Assembly (NCBI GenBank): GCA_034231615.1
Contig: CM067316.1
Location: 28,210,421-28,274,420, forward strand
Length of the DNA stretch: 64,000 nt
Direction of reading: 5' to 3'
From: Meghimatium bilineatum
Lineage: Eukaryota > Mollusca > Gastropoda > Stylommatophora > Philomycidae
Positions within the stretch are counted from its first letter, which is position 1. The number at the start of each line of letters is the position of its first letter. Shown here piece by piece: positions 55,315 to 64,000 of the stretch. The notes under the pieces were generated by a model that was given only the letters and a program-made list of their open reading frames with translations, made no database searches and was not told the origin of the DNA. The position numbers were made by a program, and so were the translations under genes.

Positions 55315-56112
55315 TCTTGGAAAATAATATTGATAACTGTATATGGAGCTCAATGTTGGAGAAAGTATTGATATGATACTTGTGTATGGAGCTCAATGTT
55401 GGAAAAAGTATTGATACTTGTATATGGAGTTCAATGTTGGAGAATTTGTCAATACTTGTGTATGACCTTGAATATTGGAGAATGTATTGATATTTCTATA
55501 TGGCAATCAATATTGGTATGTCTATACAGCAATGAATGTTGGAGAATGTATTGACATTTCTATACGGCAATCAATATTGGAGAATGTATTGACATTTCTA
55601 TACAGCAATCAATGTTGGAAAATGTATTGACATTTCTATACGGAAATCAATATTGGAGAATGTATTCATACTTGTATATGACATTGAATGTTAGAGAATG
55701 TATTGATATTTGTATATGAAACTGAATGTTCGAGAATGATAATGATACTTATAAATGGAGCTGAATAGTGGAGAATAATATTGATACCTGTATATGCAGC
55801 TGAATGTATTGATACTTATATATTGAGCTCAATGTTGGATAATGTATTCATATTTGTGTATGGCAATCCATTTTGGAGAAAGTATTCAAACTTGTACATG
55901 GAGCTGAATGTTGGAGAATGATAATGAAACTTGCATATGATATTGAATTGCTGAAGAATTATATTGGTTTCCATATAATATATGAAGGTCAGTATTGGAG
56001 AACAATTTTGATACCTGTATATGATACTGAATTGTTGGAGAATGATATTGATACCTGTGTATGACACTGAATGTTGGAGAATGCATTGATACTTGTGTAT
56101 GGCATTTAATGT
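55315..56112. repeat. Diverged minisatellite, about 37-40-bp unit, about 20 copies
   Basis: Unit like GAATGTTGGAGAATGTATTG then ATACTTGTATATG.AG.T. Divergence is far greater than in the 52.9-kb array, so it is older or less homogenised. Open frames on both strands are readings of the repeat. Confidence 0.88.
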
Positions 56113-56154
56113 TTTCCTTACATCCATCCTTACAGAACTATCTAACTATTAAAT

Positions 56155-56580
56155 ATGTCTTTTTACAGAACTTTGCCCACACTGTCACTCTGTAAGCTTC
56201 TCGGGTCTGTGCAAGCTGCCCAACTTCTTCTAGTGACATGTTCAGAAAGTTTTCGATGTCATGTGTCCATCACAATCTTGCTCTACCTCTTGTTTTCTTT
56301 TCTGGAACTTTTCCCTCCATGATTAATATTTTGAAACAATTATGTCTCTTTATATGTTACCTTGCATGTTTTATAGTTTTGAGAAGCCTGTCTTCTATGT
56401 TTAGGTCTCTGCGAAGTCCGCATTGGATCATCTTTATGTCCATGATATTCTTAGACCTTTCTATAACATTTCATTTCATATGCTGATATTTTATTTTCCA
56501 TTGTGAATGTCATTGCCCATGTCTCACAACCATCTGTTGCCACTAGAAAGATATAGTTTCTTAACAATTGTAACTTTGAT
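56155..56580 (-). pseudogene. RTE-like LINE C-terminal relic
   Basis: Minus-strand fragments: IMEGKVPEKK, TRGRARL, THDIENFLNMSLEEVGQL, with the preceding IKMIQCGL-like and NIKRHN zones. This is the LEG...RGR...W tail with many breaks. 56,580-57,130 is unassigned. Confidence 0.6.
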
Positions 56581-57128
56581 ATGTACATTAGAGAATGGCA
56601 TTGTGCTTACAGAACAGAAAATATAGGCCTCTAATTGTGTTTTATCAATTACAATCATTCAATCCACAAATCAACAACACAAGACATTTATGAAATTCTT
56701 CTCATAGACTTTTTGTGGAATATAAATGACTCTAATATCATTCTTTAAAATTTTAACAACATCACACATACACTCTGTCCCAGAATGCATTTACAGTGTC
56801 AGGAAAGAGTTACTGTCAAGCATATTATATAAAATGTTACACTACTGATGAAATGATTCCATCACCAAACAATACATAGTTGTTAGGGGTTATGCTCTTA
56901 GCATAATTGACAAGTAGCAAATATCATTCTTTCTGTTCACTACAGGCTATGTCTTTAAGAATATTCATACATTGTGTGTACTAACAAGTATCTGGAAAAC
57001 TCTTATTTACTGTATGCAGCCAAACTTTATAATTTGACAATTTACAGGTGTTTTAATAATTTGTTCATAAGCTGCTCATTAGTACGCTTAAATCTATCAT
57101 ACGGATCACAGTTTTATGAGGTAAAATT

Positions 57129-57271
<143 letters not shown>

Positions 57272-57734
57272 TCCACATTTCTGTGAGAAGTTGCAAGTAA
57301 GTATTACTATAAATATATATATATATAAAATTTATAGTAGAGTTTGAATACATGAAAATGAGAGTGAGATCAGAACAAAAATGTTTATTATTCGAGTTGC
57401 AATTAAATGGTCCAACCACAAAAAGAAACTGATAAATCTTTTCTGGTTTGTAGATGCAATAGGACATGCACTGTTTGTACATCATATGTTAATAACTTTG
57501 AGCTATTCACAATAAAACTACAATAACTATTGCCTAGTTTTACTGATTTACCAAATTATATATACAGAGATGATATCCCAATGTTACTATCTTTAAAGTT
57601 GTATGTTCTGACAATGATGTGCTTTTAAGACATAGAAAATTCAACTTAGTCATGCAATGTGCGATGATATGGTTCTCAGTGTAATTTACACCTTTACAAA
57701 TTACATAGACAATACATACTATTGTTAATAACTT

Positions 57735-57990
57735 CAGTTGGTGACTTTCTCCAACGCCATGATGACAACCCATCCTGCAACTTCTGTGCTGTTTTTTTTC
57801 TTTCCTCAATCATTCTGGTTGTTTTGCTTTGCTTTTCTCATTACATGCACTATGAATCTTGATTGTCTGCCTCTAATGTTTCTTTCTTCTCCAGCATCTC
57901 TGAGAACCTCTATGTATAAATTTTCAGCTGTTCATGCTACTGTTATCATTCTTGTGAAAATCATCTCAGTAGTCCCCAATTCACTATCAC
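57735..57990 (-). pseudogene. RTE-like LINE C-terminal relic
   Basis: Minus strand: VLRDAGEERNIRGRQSRFIV, HVMRKAKQNN, then KLQDGLSSWRW. Fits the RQ..F.GHVMR...DGL.SW order of RTE tails. 57,990-58,370 is unassigned. Confidence 0.5.
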
Positions 57991-58374
57991 AGTAGACCCT
58001 AGTTTACCATTACAGTAGACCCCAGTTCACTTTGAACTTTCCTGTTTACTAATATTTGTTTTTAGTAAAACTATTACAACTTTAAGCTAAGAAGCAGAAT
58101 TTAGTCTTTATTTTTGACTGAAATACAAAATGATCCTTCAAAAATTAAATGAGGGGGAGACTGCAGTTAAACTGTGCACCACAAGGTCAGTGAATATCAT
58201 AGGAAAAATGCAAGTAAAAACTCATATTGAGCATATAACATATTTAATCTCTACTTGATTTTGTGGTTCTATTCTGTATTTGTTTGCCCCAAAATTGATA
58301 AAGACATATTGGTCATAATGTTGATTCTGTATTGTTCCATGTGAAAGTGTCTTCTTCTTTCCTTCCTCTTTTTC

Positions 58375-58693
58375 CCTTTATGGGTGTCCAGGGAGATACA
58401 ATGTTCTTGTTCTCGCTTTTCTGGCAGCTTCAGATAATGTTATTTTGTATTCGTGTAATGTGTCTTTGATGTTGTTGATCCAACGTACTCTAGGACTACC
58501 CTTGGCTCTTCTTTCTGCTTCTCCTCTCTTCATATATGCTTTATAAACTAATGTATCACACGGCATTGTTACCAGATGATCAAACCATTGTATCTGTTGG
58601 TTTTGTATGTATTGTAGAATTTATATGACACCCACTCTTTCTCTTATGACATTGTTTCTAATTATGTGTCTTCTGGTCACTCCTGTGGCTTTT
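58375..58693 (-). pseudogene. RTE-like LINE C-terminal relic, cut by the assembly gap
   Basis: QIQWFDHLVTMPCDTLVYKA, AERRAKGSPRVRWINNIKDT, LHEYKITLSEAARKARTRTL on the minus strand match the (FGH)..MP.D..V..A...GRPR..W.D.IK order of an RTE tail. The upstream end lies in the gap at 58,694. Confidence 0.7.
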
Positions 58694-58793
58694 NNNNNNN
58701 NNNNNNNNNNNNNNNNNNNNNNNNNNNNNNNNNNNNNNNNNNNNNNNNNNNNNNNNNNNNNNNNNNNNNNNNNNNNNNNNNNNNNNNNNNNNN
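58694..58793. other. Assembly gap (100 N)
   Basis: Exactly 100 N. 58,794-59,160 has no assignable features. Confidence 0.99.
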
Positions 58794-59161
58794 TGCTTTG
58801 TTCAGTCTTGTCAAAATTTACAGGGAAAACTTATGACTATACACCGATCAACAACGCACAAATCGTTTCACGAGCACGATCCGGTGATTAGTACGTGCAA
58901 ATCCTACCGGATATTTTAACATTAGCTGCTGTAAGATTTTGCAGACACGCTTTACCATTAGCTTTCTTGTTTGCAAATATAAGTGTTGTTTACATGGCAT
59001 TATCTGTGCTCAGTGCCATCTTCGATCAATTGATTCGTTCGTTTTAGCCCTCCCAGTTTTATCATTAAAACATTACCAAAATCTCTATTCTATAACCTTA
59101 CACTTTAAATACGAACTTGTTTATATTGTGCTCTAATGAAATAGATTAGGCCTAGAATTAT

Positions 59162-59365
59162 CATCAACGTTACCGGAAATCATCCTCATCGTGTGCCGTC
59201 TCCGCAACGAAGGTTGGCTGCAACAGACTCCCAATCTGCAACAGACTCCCAATATCCACTGTCTTTTGTCTCTGTTGTGCATCTCGAACTGTTGCTCTCC
59301 CACTTGTATCTCTGCCTACCTCTTGATCGTCCCCCTTCGACTTTACCCTCAAGTAAGGTTTAGGT
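59162..59365 (-). pseudogene. RTE-like LINE C-terminus and 3' end
   Basis: Minus strand: SRGRQRYKWES, then WESVAANLRCGDGT at the ORF end and a short GATGATGA-like tail. It has a small duplication (CTGCAACAGACTCCCAAT-type, near 59,220-59,250). 59,365-59,805 is unassigned except a G-run at about 59,634. Confidence 0.6.
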
Positions 59366-59805
59366 CTATATAGATTGCATTATTTGTTTTTAAGGAATAT
59401 GCTTACTTATTTATCATATTTGCTGCTTATGTATGGGCCTATTACAAAGAAAACTTATTTATAAGAAGTAAAAGCTTAACTTTTAATATTATTTTTAAAA
59501 AATAACAGAGATTATGGTAGTATTAAGCTTATCTTTTAATGAGGTTAGGATAGTTAACTTTATAAAATGCTAAATGCATCGTTTTGGTGTCTTTTTAAAT
59601 TACCGGTTTTTCTGTTGATTTTTATTTGGGAGCGGGGGGGGGGGGTGAGTGAGATTTATTTAAGCTTGCTTCCTAGTACTAAATGTTTCGGGGATTTCCA
59701 TGGCGTAGTGTCCTCTACGTCCGTGTTTCCCAACGTGGGGTGCACGCCCCACAGGGGGACAATTTGATTGTTCGAAAATTAGCTCGTCTAGAGTATAAAA
59801 ACTAA

Positions 59806-60639
59806 CCGCCTACTGTTAATCCAACTGGTGCAGGAATAGTAATACCTGACAGGAACATCAATAAGAGCTTTAAATTATCAGAACATACATCAATATTCAC
59901 GGCTGAACTAGTTGCAATTCTAAAAGCACTAAAAATAATAAATGATAACCCACCTAAAAATTTAACAATCCTGACTGACTCATTATCATCAGTCCAGGCT
60001 ATTCAAAATAAACATGACAGCCAAAGGCCAGATATAGTAGAAGATATACTACGCATAACAACAAACCTAGTTCACGTTGGTACGAGGGTTAATGTAATGT
60101 GGATTCCAGCCCATGTCGGAATACCAGGAAATGAAGCAGCGGACAAGGAAGCCAAGAAAGGACGAACACAAGGAACAGAAATCCAGGTAGGACTTGGCAG
60201 ATCGGAAACCAGAAGCATAATAAAGGACACAATACATAAGGAATGGACAGAAAAATGGGACAACAGTGCAAAAAGAAGACATGCACAGGCAATGCTAAAA
60301 GGACCCACTAGGACCACTCAAATAAAGGAAGAGCTGAAAATCCCTGCCAATAGGAAACTACTACGACTTAGACTGGGAAAATCATTACATTATATACTTG
60401 AACCAATATGTGAAGACTGTGAAGAGGAAAATACAATAGATCATTTCCTACTCCATTGTCATAAATACAACCATCATAGGCAAGACCTAAAATATTACTA
60501 CCTAAACAATAAAATACCATATAAATTAGAAAAGGTTCTGGGCCATGATGTACCACCAGATAGGCTAAAACTAATTAAACAATTTATAACCAGGACTGAA
60601 GCCCTAATTAAAAAATCTAACAAGTCAAAAACAAAATAA
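59806..60639 (+). pseudogene. LINE RNase H and CCHC C-terminus, open but 5'-truncated
   Basis: A frame open from 59,806 without a start codon: TGAGIVIPDRNINKSF, IFTAELVAILKALK (E), LTILTDSLSSVQAIQ (D), MWIPAHVGIPGNEAADKEAK (H and last D), then KTIKD-like helices and ICEDCEEENTIDHFLLHC, a C-x2-C...H-x4-C finger, ending near KKSNKSKTK and a stop at 60,637. The first RNase H aspartate lies upstream of the truncation. Coding is undamaged for 277 codons, so the copy is fairly young. It cannot move alone because the endonuclease and RT are absent. Confidence 0.85.
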
Positions 60640-61142
60640 GTCATTGTTTGTCATCAGTCTTTCTACAGGTCTCTCTCCACAGCTTTCAACAAATTACAAC
60701 CGAGGAACGCTCACCACAGGATACGACTGGCAATATGGACAATTTTTGGCATAATCGCACGCACGGTTTTTCAAACTCCCCCAGGCATTAGTGTCACTCT
60801 TAAATAAAAAAGCAATACCACCGGAAATAAACAGTTTAATAATACAACTAGCAACATAACATTCTTTTGCAATAATAGCGCGCACGGTTCTCAATTCGCC
60901 CAAACGATAGGTCACACTTAGATAAAAGGCTTCTTGGCCACAAATAAACATCAACTCCACCTAGCAATATACATAATACATAGCAATAGCACGAACGGCT
61001 TTCCAAACACCCAGACCATTAGGTCACATTTAGATAAAAGCTAATACGGCCTGATATAACCAAAATAGACTTCTGTCACAGGTTGAAAGGGTCGTGCCTC
61101 AGCTAAGAGGCTTAATCCCCCATTTAACAAACAACAAACAAA
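60640..61142 (+). repeat. 3' UTR of the RNase H LINE: about 110-140-bp tandem repeats and (AAAC)n tail
   Basis: Three diverged units contain GCAATA..GCACG.ACGG.TTTC.AA, then GG.CACA.TTAGATAAAA: about 60,750-60,810, 60,870-60,930 and 60,980-61,042. After them come GGGTCGTGCCTCAGCTAAGA and an AACAAACAACAAACAAAC tail, a plausible 3' terminus. Confidence 0.7.
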
Positions 61143-61622
61143 CAATCATTCACTTTTATAAGAAGAATTGTTGGTATCTCAATATGAAACAAGTGTTTGT
61201 TAATCCTTTATAAGGCAGAGAAGTCTAGGGGTGGAGTGTCTTAGTAACATGTTTCAAAACAGCTTCATATGGATTGCCCCACTAGTGTCGGATGCTGATC
61301 TGTCGCTACAGAAGCGATAACTCTAATTGCTCAGTATGTTTTGGTAACAATATATAGTTTTTCGACTGAATGAAACATCTTGACACATATTCTTAATGGT
61401 ATGTAGGCCTATTTGTCGCACATGTATATTTCTGTTGTCCCAGTGAATAATCAAAAACTCGAGTTTACAGGAGAGGAAAGGTAGACTTCACACTGTCATA
61501 TAAATATGCATATATTAGAATATACAAAGATTTATTACACACTCCAAAAACTACAATAATGAAGATGTCTACATCAACTTACCTAATAATAATAGTAAAT
61601 AACAAATACGCTATTGTTACTA

Positions 61623-61665
<43 letters not shown>

Positions 61666-62135
61666 ACTTAAATATACTAAGACAGGTTCCATCACCTCTG
61701 TGTCCATGTGTGCAGACAGCATAGGCGGCGGAACATATTCAGTAAGACTGAATTACACTAAACCACTAAGGAAGGAACTCTGGCCCACGGAGATGATTAT
61801 CCACAGAAAGAAGCGTGGGTGCACTGAGGAGCTTTCAAATACAGTAGCATTCATTAAGAAAATCGGACTTGCTGTGTATAGGTCCTACTTGTTAGACTTT
61901 GGACGAGACAAAGAAGAAACATTTTTTGAGATTTATTCATTCAAAAAGCATGCCAATAATTAATTTTAATATATATTTAAAATTAAATTAAATTAACTTT
62001 AAATACATAGCTAATGTTTAGTTTTAGATGTATCTTATATTTATTACTTTCGTCGCACAGTAAAATAGAGTAGTGCAAGAAAAACACAAGTTTGTCAGTA
62101 TTTAAAAAAATACTTAAAATTTAGGTTCATACCCA
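61143..62135. other. AT-rich sequence; (AT)n and one unrecognised open frame
   Basis: (AT)n at 61,628-61,662. The 87-codon plus frame 61,700-61,963 (SGGTYSVRL-like, then KPLRKELWPTEM, DFGRDKEETFFEI) matches no family I know. It may be part of the hAT relic's flank or chance. Confidence 0.35.
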
Positions 62136-62139
62136 CTGT

Positions 62140-63835
62140 CCACTAGCAAAGATCACCTTTTTGTATGTTGGGCCAACAATGCTTGATCAATGAAGCGGGG
62201 TCGTCATGGGGCGCATTTGAAAGCAAAACATAATGATTGTGTCCATTTAGATTTAAATTATTTTCAAACTGTTAAAGACAGATTTGTAAAACAGAGCAAC
62301 ATTAAAGTCTTTGTTGAATGCTCATACTGCAACTATCAATCTTACTCTTGAGGCCAGTTATGAAATTTCTTTACTCATTGCTAAATTTGTGGAAAATCAT
62401 ACTATAGGAGAGAATGAAATCAAACCATCAAATATCAGCGTTTCTTAAAGAATTTCTGGAAAAATATGACACAGACGTGAAATCTATGCAACTCAGTAAC
62501 AATAATGTTTGCAGAAGGATACATGAAATGAGTGAAGATATAGAAAAACAACTTGTTGGAAAGCAGAAAACAAGAAAATTCTCAGGGCAAATGGATGAAT
62601 TCCCTTTGAGAGACAATGAATCCGTACTGATAATTTACATAAGATATATTGATAAAGGTGATTTTGTTGAAGACAATTTATTCTGTAAATCATTAGAGAG
62701 CACTACTACCTCTATAGATATACCACGCTAAAAAATTACTTAGATGTCAATAATATACCAATGAACGCCCGTGTGCTGCCGGGGCCCGAAAGGGGAGCAA
62801 AGAATAGCAACACTATTTACCTTCCATGCATGTAGTAAAAGGCGACTAAGGAGGTTATGGGATGGAGTTGGCTATCCCATATAGGGTCAGTGACCAAAGC
62901 CATGCTGAAGTCGGATGTGTCAGGCCGAAATGCGCAAATATCACAGCAATGATGTAAACCATGACACAACGCATTCCGTTCTCTGGACTACATCCTGCTA
63001 ATCTGCAGTAGTTTGAGAACGAACGCATAAGAGGAAGAGGAAGAATACCAATGAAAAATATAACATGTTGTGCTGCAGATCCTAGTATGATGTGCAAGAA
63101 AAATGGCTGCTTAAAATTGATGAAAGATTAGAGTCCAGAAATGCTTCTTGTACATTACGTTATTCATAGGGAAGACATTTGCAAATATTTCATATGTTGT
63201 TCGCGAAGTACTCAAATCCGTTAGAAAATGAGTCCATGATGTTAAAGCTAAAGACAAATGTGTGGGTTTGTTCCAATTTTTTGTGAAGAACAAATTGCAG
63301 ACTATGTGAGACAATTGCTTTATTCTGAAATAAGTTGGCTCTAGATAGGGAACTACTTGGAAAGATTTATGGAACTATTTAATACTATTAGTGACTTTTT
63401 AAGTGAGAAACCCGAATAAAGCATCTGTTAACGGCCGATGTTAAAGAATTAAAGTATTTAGTATAAATATTTAAAGTAAAGTATTTGTGAGTTATTTAGC
63501 CGATACCTTTAAAATACTAAATATATTAAATTAACAACTTCAAGGAACAAATAAAACTCTCTTTCATGCAAAAGCGAAGATATTTGGTTTCATTACATTT
63601 ATTGAATTGTGTCACAATTGAACAGTTTCATTGCAAAAATGTGAAGTAACTGAGACATATGTGCTTGTTATTGTCGATCGTCTGAAAATTATGTCCACTG
63701 ATTTAAAAGAAAGTTTTTCTTATTTTAAAACAAATTGATTTTCCAACCTGGATGATGCAGCCAATGTTAGTTGATTTGTCTGATGCTTCAATGCAACATC
63801 AAGAAGAGCTCTTCAGAAATACAAAATGATCAATC
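62140..63835 (+). pseudogene. hAT-like transposase relic (ZBED5/GTF2IRD2-like), split by a SINE
   Basis: Across shifted frames: a BED-finger-end-like NEA..W with HLKAKH, YFQTVKDRFVKQSN, EASYEISLLIAKF, NNNVCRRIHEMSEDIEKQL, LIIYIRYIDKGDFVEDNLFC, KSLESTTT, then after the SINE MKNITCCAADPSMMCKKNGC, LKLMKD, EMLLVHYVIHRE, FCEEQIADYVRQLLYSEISW, ERFMELFNTISDFLSEKPE, and later KAKIFG-like, FITFIEL-like and FPTWM-like pieces. This is the order of the hAT transposase core in ZBED5/FAM200/GTF2IRD2-type proteins. It has many stops, so it is a dead transposon rather than a domesticated gene. No TIRs seen. Confidence 0.75.
62755..63055 (+). mobile_element. SINE, reference full-length copy, with 11-bp TSD
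   Basis: ATACCAATGAA at 62,755-62,765 and 63,045-63,055 flanks 279 bp. The element begins CGCCCGTGTGCTGCCGGGGC and ends TTTGAGAACGAACGCATAAG then AGGAAGAGGAAG. It defines the family seen at 4,850, 8,805, 13,172, 15,783, 41,761 and 52,468. It is non-coding; I could not place clear A/B boxes. Confidence 0.9.
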
Positions 63836-64000
63836 AATCAAGTGCAATGCCGACTGGTGTAGGCGACCATGTTTCTCCACGACTCTCTGTCTCTTGTGTT
63901 GTCAATAAGCTCGGTTGGTGAACTTCTACCGTGCCACGATACAAGCCCATCTAGTAACTTTTCTCGTGGTCTCTTCTCCCCTCGATCTTTCCAGTGGTTA
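63836..64000 (-). pseudogene. RTE-like LINE C-terminal relic at the window edge
   Basis: Minus strand: GRREETTREKLLDGLVSWHG, RSSPTELIDNTRDRESWRNM, VAYTSRH, then a GATTGATTGAT-type tail. Truncated by the window end. The same family as 13,830-14,050. Confidence 0.75.

Overview
This window looks like animal nuclear DNA made almost entirely of transposable elements. I found no convincing host gene, rRNA or canonical tRNA gene, CRISPR array or operon. The sequence is AT-rich, with two 100-base assembly gaps. It is full of non-LTR retrotransposon fragments (RTE-like, I/ingi-like with RNase H, and a zinc-finger LINE), Penelope-like elements (PLEs), Tc1/mariner, pogo-like and hAT-like DNA transposon relics, SINEs and minisatellites. 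This mix suits a marine invertebrate, perhaps a mollusc, but the species cannot be fixed from sequence alone.

Layout. 1-9.4 kb: decayed RTE tails, a Tc1-like N-terminal relic and a 5'-truncated I-like fragment. 9.4-13 kb: one I-like insertion with its endonuclease half inverted, bounded by a perfect 12-bp target-site duplication (TSD). 13-22 kb: older RTE, SINE and Tc1 relics. 22.3-35.2 kb: the most informative part, a nested stack. An old RTE (RTE-B) is split by an I-like element (9-bp TSD), which is split by an RTE with an unbroken RT frame (11-bp TSD). Next to it, a PLE is split by a 3.55-kb head-to-head palindromic pair of PLE 3' ends (13-bp TSD). A second I-like element with an inverted 5' end follows, then another PLE 3' end. 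36-40.4 kb: a zinc-finger LINE between PLE pieces and a minus-strand RT. 40.6-46.4 kb: pogo-like repeats, several minisatellites and RNase H/RTE tails. 46.4-49.1 kb: a mariner-like transposon with TIRs of about 182 bp, split by a short LINE insertion (10-bp TSD). 49-56.1 kb: few coding relics, a 1.37-kb satellite of about 32-bp units, and other minisatellites. 56-61.1 kb: minus-strand RTE tails and a LINE with an RNase H domain and a tandem-repeat 3' UTR. 61.1-64 kb: a hAT-like (ZBED5/GTF2IRD2-like) transposase relic split by a SINE with an 11-bp TSD.

The features do not work together as a pathway. Their value is as a record of insertion mechanisms and order. The strongest observations are two independent 5'-inverted (twin-priming type) I-like insertions, the TSD-flanked PLE palindrome, degenerate hammerhead-ribozyme-like motifs at PLE 3' ends, and a possible LINE-SINE partnership through a shared 3' end. 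All family calls come from motifs read by eye. No database search or alignment program was run.
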